A DNA stretch of 64,000 nt from Nisaea denitrificans DSM 18348 (GTDB lineage Bacteria; Pseudomonadota; Alphaproteobacteria; Thalassobaculales; Thalassobaculaceae), in contig NZ_KE384531.1 of the NCBI RefSeq assembly GCF_000426505.1, forward strand, positions 62,001-126,000, in the 5' to 3' direction. Below, one piece after another: positions 18,698-27,604 of this stretch. The stretch's first letter is position 1; the number at the start of each line of letters is the position of its first letter. The translations under genes and the position numbers were made by a program. The notes under the pieces are model-generated. The model was not told where the DNA came from. It worked only from the letters and a program-made list of their open reading frames with translations, and ran no database searches.

Positions 18698-19255
18698 ATG
18701 GAAAGCGTGACGACGGAACGGCTCGCCTTCCGGGCTCCGGAGCCTAGTGATGGCGATGTGCTCTATGCGCAGATGAACGATTTCGGCATCGTCAGATATC
18801 TGACCTCCGTTCCGTGGCCCTACACGCGCCCGGATGCCGATACCTATATCGAACGTGCGCGGGCCGGGCGTGCGGAGGAAAAGGGACTCTATTACCTGAT
18901 CCTCGATCGGGATACGTCGGAGCCTGTCGGCACCATCGACCTGCGTTTCGACCCGGAAGAAACAGCTCATTTCGGCTACTGGCTCGCCACACCGGTCTGG
19001 GGGCGGGGCTATGCCAGCGAAGCGCTTGCAGCCCTGCTCGATTTCGGCTTCGGTGCGCTCGGGCTGAGGCGGATCTGGGGCGCGGCGATGCCGGACAACC
19101 CGGCCTCGATCCGGGTGATGGAGAAATGCGGGCTTGTCCATGCCGGCACGATGCGTGTGAAACGCCCGAATTTCGGTGATGAGGTTGATATGATGCAACT
19201 CGACATGCTGCGTTCCGACTGGCAGGCGCGCGGCGGGAAGGTTGTGCCGGTATGA
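18698..19255 (+). CDS. GNAT N-acetyltransferase (RimJ/RimL-like)
   Basis: 185 aa. Begins 11 bp after argJ and overlaps mutT by 4 bp (ATGA), so it is in the same operon. ERLAFRAPEPSDGDVLYAQM at the start, FGYWLATPVWGRGYASEAL as the acetyl-CoA pyrophosphate loop, FGFGALGLRRIWGAAMPDN and SIRVMEKCGLVHAGT are typical of the RimJ/RimL branch, which acetylates ribosomal protein N-termini or other amines. Its conserved position between argJ and mutT in related bacteria is known but its substrate is not. Confidence 0.88.
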   Translation: MESVTTERLAFRAPEPSDGDVLYAQMNDFGIVRYLTSVPWPYTRPDADTYIERARAGRAEEKGLYYLILDRDTSEPVGTIDLRFDPEETAHFGYWLATPVWGRGYASEALAALLDFGFGALGLRRIWGAAMPDNPASIRVMEKCGLVHAGTMRVKRPNFGDEVDMMQLDMLRSDWQARGGKVVPV

Positions 19256-19668
19256 GTGCCGCCACAGCGAAACCGATTGTCATGGTGGTTGCCGTCGGCC
19301 TGATCGATGCGGACGGGCGTGTATTGCTGGCGCAGCGGCCGGAAGGCAAATCCATGGCCGGGCTCTGGGAGTTTCCCGGCGGTAAGGTCGATCCGGGGGA
19401 AAGCCCGGAGGACGCGCTGATCCGGGAGCTGCAGGAAGAACTCGGCATCGACACGAAGGAGAGCTGCCTTGCGCCCTTCACCTTCGCGTCACATGCCTAT
19501 GAAGATTTCCACCTGCTGATGCCGCTCTATCTCTGTCGCCGCTGGTGGGGAGATATCACGCCGCAGGAAGGGCAGGCGGTCAAATGGGTGCGTCCGATGC
19601 GTCTGAAGGACTACCCGATGCCGCCCGCCGATGTGCCCTTGGTGGCGATGCTGCAGGATTATCTCTGA
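19252..19668 (+). CDS. mutT: 8-oxo-dGTP diphosphatase MutT
   Basis: 138 aa. The complete Nudix box GGKVDPGESPEDALIRELQ followed by EELGI gives the GX5EX7REUXEEXGU pattern. The early ALLAQRPEGKSMAGLWEFPG-like stretch (VLLAQRPEGKSMAGLWEFPG) and the late WVRPMRLKDYPMPPADVPL match MutT proper. It sanitises oxidised dGTP. It is the last gene of the ppiC-argJ-GNAT-mutT run; a tandem repeat begins 2 bp after its stop. Confidence 0.93.
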   Translation: MSAATAKPIVMVVAVGLIDADGRVLLAQRPEGKSMAGLWEFPGGKVDPGESPEDALIRELQEELGIDTKESCLAPFTFASHAYEDFHLLMPLYLCRRWWGDITPQEGQAVKWVRPMRLKDYPMPPADVPLVAMLQDYL

Positions 19669-19670
19669 GC

Positions 19671-19770
19671 CAAGTCAGCCCCGCCCGACCCAAGTCAGCC
19701 CCGCCCGACCCAAGTCAGCCCCGCCCGACCCAAGTCAGCCCCGCCCGACCCAAGTCAGCCCCGCCCGACA
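19671..19770. repeat. Five tandem copies of a 20 bp unit
   Basis: The 20 bp unit CAAGTCAGCCCCGCCCGACC is repeated five times head to tail without mismatch except the final base of the fifth copy. The fifth copy contains the last codons and stop of the convergent SDR gene (ends at 19755), so the repeat appears to be an expansion of that gene's 3' end into the gap after mutT. Each unit carries a minus-strand TGA. No hairpin is evident. Confidence 0.95.
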
Positions 19771-20519
19771 AAGGGCATCTTGGTTGCCATCACCGTCATG
19801 AACTGGACGTTCGCGTCGAGCGGCATGCGGGCGATATGGACCGCCGAGCTGGCCACATGTTCCACATCCATGCGCGGTTCGATCATCATCGAGCCGTCCG
19901 CTTGCGGCACGCCTTCGCCCTTGACCATGCGTTCGGTCATCGGCGTCACCGCATTGCCGATATCGATCTGACTGCAGACGATGTCGAAGGCGCGGCCATC
20001 GAGGGAGATCGATTTCGTCAACCCGGTGATGGCGTGTTTGGTGGAGGTGTAGGGCGCGGAATTCGGCCGCGGCGTATGGGCTGAAATCGAGCCGTTATTG
20101 ATGATCCGTCCACCCTGGGGCTTCTGGGCTTTCATCATCGCCATGGCGCGCTGGGCGCAGAGGAATGAGCCCGTCAGGTTGACGTCGACCACGGCTTGCC
20201 ACTGCTCGGCGGTCAGCTCGTCCATCGGGATCGCCGGTGTGCCCATGCCGGCATTGTTGAACAGCAGGTCCAGCCGGCCGAAAGTCTTTTTCAGCGCATC
20301 GAACAGCGCGTCGACCTGGGCCACCTTGCCGATATCCGCCGGCACCGCGAGCATTGCCCCACCGCCCTCATGGGCCATCGATGCGGTTTCCTCAAGCGGC
20401 TCCAGCCGGCGACCGGCGAGAACGACATTGTAGCCTTCTTTCTGGAATGCCAGCGCGACTGCACGACCGACACCTGTTCCGGCCCCGGTTACGAGTGCGG
20501 TTTTTCCACTCCCCGACAT
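19755..20519 (-). CDS. Short-chain dehydrogenase/reductase
   Basis: 254 aa, a classical [22 protein letters not shown] (TGxxxGxG cofactor loop), [12 protein letters not shown] (NAG), [14 protein letters not shown] (catalytic Ser) and [13 protein letters not shown] (YxxxK). Arg at [13 protein letters not shown] after the second strand hints at NADPH preference. The substrate is not predictable. Its last residues and stop fall inside the 20 bp tandem repeat. It is in the same direction as the following hypothetical gene but 87 bp separates them. Confidence 0.88.
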   Translation of the reverse strand: MSGSGKTALVTGAGTGVGRAVALAFQKEGYNVVLAGRRLEPLEETASMAHEGGGAMLAVPADIGKVAQVDALFDALKKTFGRLDLLFNNAGMGTPAIPMDELTAEQWQAVVDVNLTGSFLCAQRAMAMMKAQKPQGGRIINNGSISAHTPRPNSAPYTSTKHAITGLTKSISLDGRAFDIVCSQIDIGNAVTPMTERMVKGEGVPQADGSMMIEPRMDVEHVASSAVHIARMPLDANVQFMTVMATKMPFVGRG

Positions 20520-20606
20520 TTTTTCCTCCCATTTTATTCGTTTGAGAGCGGGAGTGTGTCGCGCGCGGGGCAGCTTGGCACGCGGAAAAATGCAAAGGCT
20601 GTCGTG

Positions 20607-21278
20607 TCAGCTCGGATCGGGTTTCCGCTCGTCTGCGGGGATCTCCGGCAGGAAGGGACTGATCATGAGGTCCGGGTCCTGCGGCTCTTTGCCTGTGGGT
20701 TCCACGCTCGCGTCCCGATAGAGCCGGTTACGGGTCTCGTTCAGCTTCATAGCAAGATAATTCCCGTCGGCCCGGGTCATCTCCAGAAGCCGGTTCTTCA
20801 ATTCGATCTCGATGTTATGCACTTCCTCGATCGATGCCTTTGTCGCGGGCATTTTCTCAAGCCTTTCGGTTGTCTCCTTGATCCAGTCGATGGATTTCTG
20901 CCGCGTTTGCTGCGCTTCGAGAACCAGTACCGAGAGGCGGTCGAGGATGTATCCGATCTGTTCTGAGTTCTGGTTTCCACAATAGGGGATCAGTTTTTTC
21001 AGGTAGTCGAAATCTTCCTGGGCCAGCTCGTGGAGCTTTTTCGTGAAGTAGGTGAATTCCAGATTCTCGACCGCCATGCCGCCTTTCAGCCGGGCCAGAA
21101 TATTAATTGGCGCATTGCCGCCCGGGATTTTCGAGCAGTCCTCGTCGTTGACGTCCTTCGGGGGCTCGTCAGGCGGTGTCTGCTGCGCTCCGGCTGAATG
21201 CAGCGCGGAAAACTGCAGGCACAGCGCCGTCAGGATCGCGAGGACAGCCAAGCGGGCCGATTTCCCGTCGCTGGTCAT
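20607..21278 (-). CDS. Hypothetical secreted/periplasmic protein
   Basis: 223 aa. A Sec signal peptide is evident (SARLAVLAILTALCLQFSAL, cleavage near HSAGAQ). The mature part starts with a Pro/Asp-rich segment, has two cysteines (DCSKIPGGN and IPYCGNQN) that could form a disulphide, and then a long helical, partly coiled-coil stretch (ILDRLSVLVLEAQQTRQKSI, SIEEVHNIEIELKNRLLEMT). I do not recognise the family. It is divergent from the gamma-glutamyltransferase gene 112 bp away. Confidence 0.7.
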   Translation of the reverse strand: MTSDGKSARLAVLAILTALCLQFSALHSAGAQQTPPDEPPKDVNDEDCSKIPGGNAPINILARLKGGMAVENLEFTYFTKKLHELAQEDFDYLKKLIPYCGNQNSEQIGYILDRLSVLVLEAQQTRQKSIDWIKETTERLEKMPATKASIEEVHNIEIELKNRLLEMTRADGNYLAMKLNETRNRLYRDASVEPTGKEPQDPDLMISPFLPEIPADERKPDPS

Positions 21279-21390
21279 TGGAACATCACCCTTTCTGACG
21301 TCCGAATTGCTTTTTACATACCATCGATATCACACTCAGGGTGTCGCACCCTCTTGCGGCAATGCAACCTTCATGCCCGGAGTACCTTTG

Positions 21391-22968
21391 ATGAGCGTTC
21401 CCGCTTCCGTCGCCGCGTTCGAGCGGACCTATGAGACATGGCAATCGGAAAAGCCGGCGGCAACCGGTCCGCGCGGTGCCGTGGCCTCCCAGAATGTCGA
21501 AGCGGCCGCTGTCGGGCAGGCAATCCTGAAGGATGGCGGCAATGCCATGGATGCGGCAATCGGGACGGCCTTTGCCCTGACCGTTGCCGAACCCTGGATG
21601 AGCGGTCTTGGCGGTGGCGGCTACATCACGCTGTATTCGGCGAAGGAAAAGGCGGTCCGGGTCGTCGATTTCGCCATGAAGTCCGCCAAGGGGCTGAACC
21701 CGGCCGATTATCCGCTGGCTGAAGGCACCGGCGCCGATCTTTTCGGCTGGCCGGCGGTGGTGGACGACCGGAACGTTAACGGCCCGTATTCGATTGCCGT
21801 ACCGGGCACGGTCGCCGGTTATGCGCTGGCGATGGAGAAATACGGAACCAAGAGCCTGGCCGATGTTATCGCGCCTGCTGCCGCACTCGCGCGGCGCGGG
21901 CACCGGGTGACCTGGTGGACCATGCTGATGTGCGGTGCCGACATGCCCGCACTGCAGAAAAGCCCGGCGACGGCGGAAACCTGGCTTCCCGGCGGCTTCC
22001 CCCCGGCAATGGGCGCCGACCCGGCACCGAAATTCCTCTCCCTCGGCAATCTCGCCGACACGCTTGAAGAACTCGCCCGGGACGGCGCGGAGAGCTTTTA
22101 TCGCGGCGCTATCGGTGAACGTATCGCAAGGGACGCGGAACGGCTCGGCTCCTCTGTCCGGATGGCGGACCTAGAGGCCTACGAAGCGGAAATCCAGGAG
22201 CCGCTGTCGATGAGGCGCGGCGAGGCGACCTATCACGTGCCGGGCGGCCTGACAGCAGGGCCGAGCTTTGCCGATGCCCTGAAAGATCTGCCTGCCTTCA
22301 CCAGCTCGGCGCCGGACGCGGAAACTTATGCCGCCTACGCCCGCACCCTGAAGGCTGCCTACGAATACCGGATGGAAAATCTCGGCCATGCCGGAGACCA
22401 TGGCGACCGGAGCTGCACCAGCCATATCGCCGCCGCTGATGCCGAGGGCAATATCGTGATGATCACGACGACATTGCTGTCCCGCTTCGGCAGCCGGGTG
22501 CTGTTCCCGGAAACCGGCATCATGATGAATAACGGCATCAACTGGTTCGATCCGCGCCCGGGCCGGCCGAATTCGCTGAAGCCGGACACAAAGCCGCTCT
22601 GCAACATGGTGCCGGCTGTGGTGACGAAGGACGGCAAGCCCTGGTTCGGTTTCGGCGCTTCCGGCGGCCGCAAGATCATGCCCGCCGTCTACCAGCTCTG
22701 TTCCTTCATGAACGATTTCGGCATGGACATGCAGACCGCGTTGAACATGCCGCGTGTTGATCTGAGCGCCATCGACACAATCTATGCCGATACCCGCTTC
22801 GACGAAGCGACCATGGCGGCACTGAAGGCTGTGGCCCCGACCGAGAGCTGGCCGGCGACCACCTACCCGATCATGTATGCCTGCCCGCTCGGGGCAATGG
22901 TTTCCGATAGCGGGGTCACGGCGTCGGCGCATCCGACGACGCCGCTATCGACAGCACTCGCGGTCTAG
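21391..22968 (+). CDS. Gamma-glutamyltransferase family protein
   Basis: 525 aa from ATG 21391 (GGAG at 21379-21382). It belongs to the Ntn-hydrolase gamma-glutamyltransferase family. Evidence: GPRGAVASQNVEAAAVGQAI, NAMDAAIGTAFALTVAEPWM, GLGGGGYITLY, and the auto-processing site DRSCTSHIAAADAEGNIV, where Thr343 would become the nucleophile of the small subunit. The downstream GIMMNNGINWFDPRPGRPNS and FGASGGRKIMPAVYQ are also conserved. No signal peptide is present, so it is probably cytoplasmic, unlike the classical periplasmic GGT. Substrate could be glutathione or another gamma-glutamyl amide. Confidence 0.9.
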   Translation: MSVPASVAAFERTYETWQSEKPAATGPRGAVASQNVEAAAVGQAILKDGGNAMDAAIGTAFALTVAEPWMSGLGGGGYITLYSAKEKAVRVVDFAMKSAKGLNPADYPLAEGTGADLFGWPAVVDDRNVNGPYSIAVPGTVAGYALAMEKYGTKSLADVIAPAAALARRGHRVTWWTMLMCGADMPALQKSPATAETWLPGGFPPAMGADPAPKFLSLGNLADTLEELARDGAESFYRGAIGERIARDAERLGSSVRMADLEAYEAEIQEPLSMRRGEATYHVPGGLTAGPSFADALKDLPAFTSSAPDAETYAAYARTLKAAYEYRMENLGHAGDHGDRSCTSHIAAADAEGNIVMITTTLLSRFGSRVLFPETGIMMNNGINWFDPRPGRPNSLKPDTKPLCNMVPAVVTKDGKPWFGFGASGGRKIMPAVYQLCSFMNDFGMDMQTALNMPRVDLSAIDTIYADTRFDEATMAALKAVAPTESWPATTYPIMYACPLGAMVSDSGVTASAHPTTPLSTALAV

Positions 22969-23044
22969 CCTATGGCGCCGCGATCAGGCTGAATGCAGTG
23001 ATTGCGGCGCGCACTTTTGTGCCCGCGTGAGCCGGGGACGAAAT

Positions 23045-24364
23045 ATGGCGGGTCGGGTGGCAAGGGAGCGGCTGCTGGTCGCGGAACGGCAGGGCCTTAA
23101 ACTGGCGATCCTGTGCCGTACTGCCGCCATCGCGGTTGGCATGTTCTGGCTGACTGTCGGCTTGAACCTTTCCGGGTTCACGCCCAACCTGATGGCCCTT
23201 TCCGCGCTTGCCCTGTTCGCGGCCATCGGGATCGCCAGCTATGTTGTGATCGGTACGCGGTACGAGCGCTGGTGGCTGAAATATGCCCTCTACGCAAGCG
23301 ACATCTTCGGGGTCTGTGCTGTCTTCGTTGTCATTCCGGTCAGCCAGTCCGCGCCGGAACTGCCGCAAATCCTCGCCTTCCGTGCCTTCGGCGTCCAGTT
23401 CCTGTTTCCACTGGTTGCCATGGCCTGCCTGACCCTGTCCTGGCGTCTGGTAGCCTGGTCCGGTGTGATCGCCGTCACCGGATGGTGGGCCGCTTTCGGT
23501 CTCGCCATTGCCGGGATGGAGCAGCGGCTTTCATGGGGCGACCTGTCTCCCGAAGCGACGGCGTCCGAGTATCTCAGCCTGTTTCTCTCCCCGGATTTCG
23601 TCGGCTACGGGACCCGGCTCCAGGAAACCGTGCTGCTGATGATCGCAGCCCTCATTCTTGCACTCGCGGTCTACCGGGCGCGCTGCGTTTTCGTGGCCCA
23701 GGTGGAGGCCGAGCTGGCGCGTGAGCGGGCAGTCCGGACCTTCGGCCGGTTCGTTCCCGAAACAATCGCAGAGCGACTGGCCTCGTCCCGCGGAGCTCTC
23801 GCGCCACAGGTGCGGCACGGGGTCGCGCTGGTGCTCGATATCGAGAATTTCACCGCCTATGCTGACGGCCGCCCGCCGGAGGAGGTGATCGAAACGCTGG
23901 GCGCTTTCCTCGCCCGCTCCGCCGAGGCGATTTCGAGGCGGGAAGGGGTGGTGATCAGCTTTACCGGCGACGGCCTGCTCGCTGCCTTCAACACACCGCT
24001 GAAGATCCGCGAGCCTGAACGGGCGGCCCTCGATGCCGCGTCCGATCTGCTGAAGTGCGCCGATGAGTGCGGGTTCCGCGTTCGCGTCGGCCTCGCCGCC
24101 GGGAAGATCGCATCGGGCCGTGTCGGCTCCGAGCAGCGGCAGGCCTTCACGATCTATGGCGACACGGTGAACCGGGCGGCCCGGTTGGAAGTTCTGGCGA
24201 AGGATGTCGGCGCGACCGTGCTGGCCGATGCCGGTGTGGCGGGGAAAGCAAGGCCGGATGATCTGCTTAAGCCGCTCGGCGAACAAAAAATCCGTGGGTT
24301 TGAAGCGCCGCTGGCGGTCTGGTCGAAACAGATGACAGCCTTGCCCGACGGGACGGCGAATTAG
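23045..24364 (+). CDS. Membrane-bound class III adenylate/guanylate cyclase
   Basis: 439 aa from ATG 23045, with GGGGA just upstream; longer frames start inside the GGT gene. The N-terminal ~230 residues contain about six membrane segments (LCRTAAIAVGMFWLTVGLNL, LMALSALALFAAIGIASYVV and others). A linker FGRFVPETIAERLASSRG leads to the catalytic domain: VALVLDIENFTAYADG (first metal Asp), VVISFTGDGLLAAFNTP (second Asp), VRVGLAAGKIASGRVGSEQR and YGDTVNRAARLEVLAKD (Asn and Arg of the transition-state site). It should make cAMP or cGMP. A second copy of its last 24 codons lies at 25384-25458. Confidence 0.9.
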   Translation: MAGRVARERLLVAERQGLKLAILCRTAAIAVGMFWLTVGLNLSGFTPNLMALSALALFAAIGIASYVVIGTRYERWWLKYALYASDIFGVCAVFVVIPVSQSAPELPQILAFRAFGVQFLFPLVAMACLTLSWRLVAWSGVIAVTGWWAAFGLAIAGMEQRLSWGDLSPEATASEYLSLFLSPDFVGYGTRLQETVLLMIAALILALAVYRARCVFVAQVEAELARERAVRTFGRFVPETIAERLASSRGALAPQVRHGVALVLDIENFTAYADGRPPEEVIETLGAFLARSAEAISRREGVVISFTGDGLLAAFNTPLKIREPERAALDAASDLLKCADECGFRVRVGLAAGKIASGRVGSEQRQAFTIYGDTVNRAARLEVLAKDVGATVLADAGVAGKARPDDLLKPLGEQKIRGFEAPLAVWSKQMTALPDGTAN

Positions 24365-24700
24365 GGTGATAGCTGCACTTTTCCTCGTGCTGTCATGTCA
24401 CGAATTCTGGGCGTGAAAGAAAAAACGGCCTGGATATTTGGTCACGCTGGCCGTGAAGGTTCGGCAAAATCGTCAAAATCAGGCACCAAGACAGTTGCGA
24501 CGACAACATGGAACCCGATAGCCGTCATCGAACAGATGCTTGGGGTGCTCTGCTGTGCTCTTGGACGGCAGTTGCGCCGCATGCCCGAATGGGGATTGAA
24601 TCGGCCATATGGTTAACGGCAGCTTCGAGCGGATCTTGACTCGTTTTACGTGATGGACAAGTGTTCGCTCGGATTTGCAAATGAGTGAATGTGACCACGA
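24365..24700. other. Gene-poor, lower-GC region after the cyclase
   Basis: 336 bp with composition nearer 50% GC than the flanks. A 73-codon frame at 24395-24616 has no recognisable features and no convincing ribosome site, so it is not called. The region belongs to the roughly 1.1 kb segment bounded by two copies of the cyclase C-terminus. Confidence 0.4.
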
Positions 24701-25258
24701 ATGAAACTGCTCAAGCCCAGCATGGATCAAATTCCGGCTTATGTTGATGCGCTGGAGAGAGGATGGTCACCAGACAATTTGAGACCAGAAACAACACAGG
24801 AACAGCTTTCGAGGATCTCCAAGGACGCAGCATTATTTGTCTCTGGTCTGGATGATCCTACGGCGAAAGCGGGTCCAATAAGATTACCTGACGGGTCTGA
24901 AGTCCCGCGTCTGCCAAGTATCCGGCGCTGGCTGTGGGACGATGAGTTTTGTGGCCATATTGGTTTGCGTTGGAAACCCGGAACCGAGGATTTGCCGCCC
25001 ACATGTTCTGGCCACATTGGTTATTCTGTAGTGCCTTGGAGGCAGGGAGAAGGATTAGCAACCGCTGCACTGATTGCATTTCTTCCAGAGGCGCACGCTT
25101 TCGGCCTGAAGTATGTAGATATCACAACCAGTCCCGATAACCCCGCGTCAATCCGGGTAATTGAAAAATCTGGTGGATCGTTGTTGCGGAGCTATACCGC
25201 CGCAAAATCACTGGGTGGGCATGCAACACTGCTGTTCCGGGTTTCACTGGCTGAGTGA
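24701..25258 (+). CDS. GNAT acetyltransferase
   Basis: 185 aa. HIGYSVVPWRQGEGLATAAL is the acetyl-CoA binding loop, and YVDITTSPDNPASIRVIEKS with GGSLLRSYTAAKS completes the C-terminal GNAT motif. The N-terminal part (AYVDALERGWSPDNLRPETT) resembles the predicted acetyltransferases often linked to toxin or antibiotic resistance families, but no substrate can be named. GC is lower than the neighbours. It sits alone in the segment flanked by the duplicated cyclase tail, which points to acquisition by recombination. Confidence 0.82.
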   Translation: MKLLKPSMDQIPAYVDALERGWSPDNLRPETTQEQLSRISKDAALFVSGLDDPTAKAGPIRLPDGSEVPRLPSIRRWLWDDEFCGHIGLRWKPGTEDLPPTCSGHIGYSVVPWRQGEGLATAALIAFLPEAHAFGLKYVDITTSPDNPASIRVIEKSGGSLLRSYTAAKSLGGHATLLFRVSLAE

Positions 25259-25383
25259 CACCGGGTTATTGAAAACCCCCATTGAGAATTGGGCGATGAA
25301 TGGCAGTTAAGTCCGCCTTTCGATCCTTTACGGGATGTCACATGCCGTCACCGGGAGATGCCGGATCGCTGGCGTAGCGGACG

Positions 25384-25458
25384 ATCCGCGGCTTCGAAGC
25401 ACCGCTGGCGGTCTGGTCGAAACAGGTGACGGCTTTGCCGGGCGTGGCGGCGGGTTAA
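25384..25458 (+). pseudogene. Remnant of a cyclase 3' end (24 codons)
   Basis: The translation IRGFEAPLAVWSKQVTALPG and a short tail to TAA at 25456-25458 is almost identical to the last codons of the cyclase at 23045-24364. The first 14 codons differ at only 4 of 42 bases. Immediately before it is an inverted repeat (CGGATCG and CGATCCG, arms 7 bp). Its TAA overlaps the TAA of the convergent DUF2268-like gene within TTAA. It may be the original end of the cyclase, displaced by the inserted GNAT segment, or the stub of a second cyclase copy. Confidence 0.75.
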
Positions 25459-26147
25459 GCCGAGAGTTTGGCGAGTGCCGGTTTGAAGTCGGTGCTCGGT
25501 ATGTCGACAAGGCCGGACGCGCTGAGGTCGGGATGGTCTTCAAGATATTGTCCGACCAGCTCATAGCCGAGCGTGTAGCCCAGCCAGCGCGGTAAAGCGC
25601 CGGTGCCGAACATCCATTCGCTTATATCTATCTCTTGCGAGCGCCAGTCGGCAGAAGATTCGAAGTGCTCTGTGGCACGCGGGATGAATTGACCAAGCTC
25701 GGATCTCGAAAGAGCTTGCTCCCACGGCTCCGGCGCGTTGCCGAAGAGTTCTTTGACGAATTGGCAGGCAAGACCTTCGCTCACGATGAGATCGCCCAGG
25801 GTTTTCGATCCGCCCGCACTGCGGAACCGTAAGACGTGGTTCATTTCGTGCGCGATCACCCGGGCCAGAGGTTCCCCGAGATTTTCTGCAAGCATCGGAT
25901 GCTCGGGAGCGAGCCAGAGCGTGACGAGGTCTTCGTTCCCGCGACCGAGATGCCCTCTTTCCGGAATGACGGAACTGTTCCAGACGGCCTCAACCAGAAT
26001 ATCGACGACTGGTGGCTCGCATATTTTCGAAATGCGTGGATAGACGTCTTGCAGGGCGGCTTCGACATGCGGCTTCAAATCGTCGAGCTTGCCGCGCGCG
26101 TTGACGTAGTGGACATGCCAGTTCGCGGTCGGCCCGGTGCCGGTCAT
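25455..26147 (-). CDS. DUF2268-like predicted Zn-dependent protease
   Basis: 230 aa. The motif LARVIAHEMNHVLRFRSAGG contains HExxH (His100-Glu101-Met-Asn-His104), followed 20 residues later by IVSEGLACQF, whose Glu124 would be the third zinc ligand as in gluzincins. This spacing and the ending LGYTLGYELVGQYLEDHPDL match the DUF2268 group of predicted soluble proteases. No signal peptide is evident. The substrate is unknown. It ends against the cyclase remnant and begins 17 bp after the stop of the Memo-AMMECR1 gene on the same strand, so it could be the last gene of that transcript. Confidence 0.78.
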   Translation of the reverse strand: MTGTGPTANWHVHYVNARGKLDDLKPHVEAALQDVYPRISKICEPPVVDILVEAVWNSSVIPERGHLGRGNEDLVTLWLAPEHPMLAENLGEPLARVIAHEMNHVLRFRSAGGSKTLGDLIVSEGLACQFVKELFGNAPEPWEQALSRSELGQFIPRATEHFESSADWRSQEIDISEWMFGTGALPRWLGYTLGYELVGQYLEDHPDLSASGLVDIPSTDFKPALAKLSA

Positions 26148-26164
26148 CTTGCGTATTCCTCTCC

Positions 26165-27565
26165 CTAGGAGCGATCCGAGAACGGCGCCCCGAAGCTCTC
26201 CGTTGTATAGCGGAACACCCGCAGGCTGTCGGACCAGTGGTCCATCGGCAAACCGGCCTTGCGCTTCAGGTTGCGGATGAAATCCTCGGCTTTCGGCAGG
26301 CCTTCCCAGACGCTCGGCAGGAACAGGCCGCGCTTGTTGCCCTCCTGCATGATCAACCCGTCCACGTCCGGCCGCGCTTTGGACACCAGATCCTTCTCGC
26401 TGGTGAAGGGCAGGGCGTGCGGGGTGGAGAGGATGGAGACGTGCAGGTCCGCCGTTGCCAGCTCCTCGGCGGTCAGCGGCGGGAAGCGGGGATCGCCGAA
26501 ACCGGCCTTGTAGGCATTGGTGATGACATCCAGCAGCAGCGGCTGATGCGCGATCACGCTGCCGATGCAGCCTCGCAGCTTGCCGCCGATATTCACCGTG
26601 ACGAAGCTGGCCCGCATGGCGGTCAGGCTGGGGGACAGGTTTTTGCCAAGCTGCGCGTCCGGCGGGCGGCCATGCTCGGCACCGAAGCGCAGGGCGAAGC
26701 GGGCGGCCTCGATCATCTGCTCCCGGTCAGCCTCCGGAATGCGCGCGCTCCCGGCATATTCCATCGCTGCCGCGCCATAGCCGACTACCCGGTCCTTGGG
26801 ACCATGCGTGTCGCCTGAATTGCGGGTATCGAGCGCCGTCACCCGCATGTCCCGCCGCCGGGCGAGGCTGAGCGCACCGGCAATCGCCCGGTGCCCGCAG
26901 GCGCCTTTTCCGTCGATCTCTTCCAGCTTCAGCAGCTCGATCCGCTGCATGGTGCTGGCGTCGAGCGTGCGGGCGCTGTCGTAATCGAGGAAATGCGACA
27001 GGTCGGAGGAGACCGAAATCAGCGTTTCGGGCCCGCCCCAGACGGCATCGAGCGCCCGTGCGACGTCACCCGCACCGGCATCGCCGACCAGGATCGGTAC
27101 GATCTCGAAATCACCGAGCACCTGCTGCAGGAAGGGGACATGAACCTCAAGGCTGTGCTCCCCCTCGAACACCCGGTCGGAGACGTGGAAGTTCGGCTGG
27201 GTCATAAGCGTGCGCAAAGCGTCCCAGGCAACCGGCACGGTGCCGAGCGGCGTCGCCCAGGCATCGGCACTGGTCGTCGCCAGCCCCTTGAACCCGACCC
27301 GGTGGGCCGGGCCGACGATAACCACGCGCTTGATGCTATCGCGGCGTCTGCCGAGCGGCTTGAACGCGGTCCCGGCAATGGGGCCGGAAAAGACATAGCC
27401 AGCATGCGGCGCGATGATGATTTTCGCATCCGGCACCGGCGTCTCCGCGGCGCCCGTGAGGCACTCCGTGACGATGTTCTCCAGCGCACCCGGCTCACCC
27501 GGATAGAAGGCGCCTGCGACATGCGGAGCACGGACGGCAGTGGTTGCGGTCATTTCCTGTTCCAT
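26165..27565 (-). CDS. AmmeMemoRadiSam system proteins B and A fused (Memo-AMMECR1)
   Basis: 466 aa from ATG 27565 (ATG 27553 also possible). Residues about 10-275 are a Memo domain: KIIIAPHAGYVFSGPIAGTA (His54), VVIVGPAHRVGFKG (His88), EHSLEVHVPFLQQVLG and DGKGACGHRAIAG (Cys223). These three residues correspond to the metal-binding His-His-Cys set of human MEMO1. Residues about 280-460 are an AMMECR1 domain: MRASFVTVNIGGKLRGCIGS, GDPRFPPLTAEELATADLHV and GLIMQEGNKRGLFLPSVWE. The two proteins are normally separate genes of the AmmeMemoRadiSam system; here they are one polypeptide. The matching radical SAM enzyme is at 28631. The reaction of the system is unknown. Confidence 0.92.
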   Translation of the reverse strand: MEQEMTATTAVRAPHVAGAFYPGEPGALENIVTECLTGAAETPVPDAKIIIAPHAGYVFSGPIAGTAFKPLGRRRDSIKRVVIVGPAHRVGFKGLATTSADAWATPLGTVPVAWDALRTLMTQPNFHVSDRVFEGEHSLEVHVPFLQQVLGDFEIVPILVGDAGAGDVARALDAVWGGPETLISVSSDLSHFLDYDSARTLDASTMQRIELLKLEEIDGKGACGHRAIAGALSLARRRDMRVTALDTRNSGDTHGPKDRVVGYGAAAMEYAGSARIPEADREQMIEAARFALRFGAEHGRPPDAQLGKNLSPSLTAMRASFVTVNIGGKLRGCIGSVIAHQPLLLDVITNAYKAGFGDPRFPPLTAEELATADLHVSILSTPHALPFTSEKDLVSKARPDVDGLIMQEGNKRGLFLPSVWEGLPKAEDFIRNLKRKAGLPMDHWSDSLRVFRYTTESFGAPFSDRS

Positions 27566-27604
27566 GCACCGAATATAGGGAGCGATTGGTGCGAACGGGA
27601 GGGG

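Noticed and set aside
21052-21390. N-terminal extension of the gamma-glutamyltransferase.
   Set aside because: It overlaps the divergent hypothetical gene's signal peptide and lacks an SD; ATG 21391 has one.
24395-24616. 73-codon frame after the cyclase.
   Set aside because: No ribosome site or recognisable motif; likely chance in low-GC DNA.
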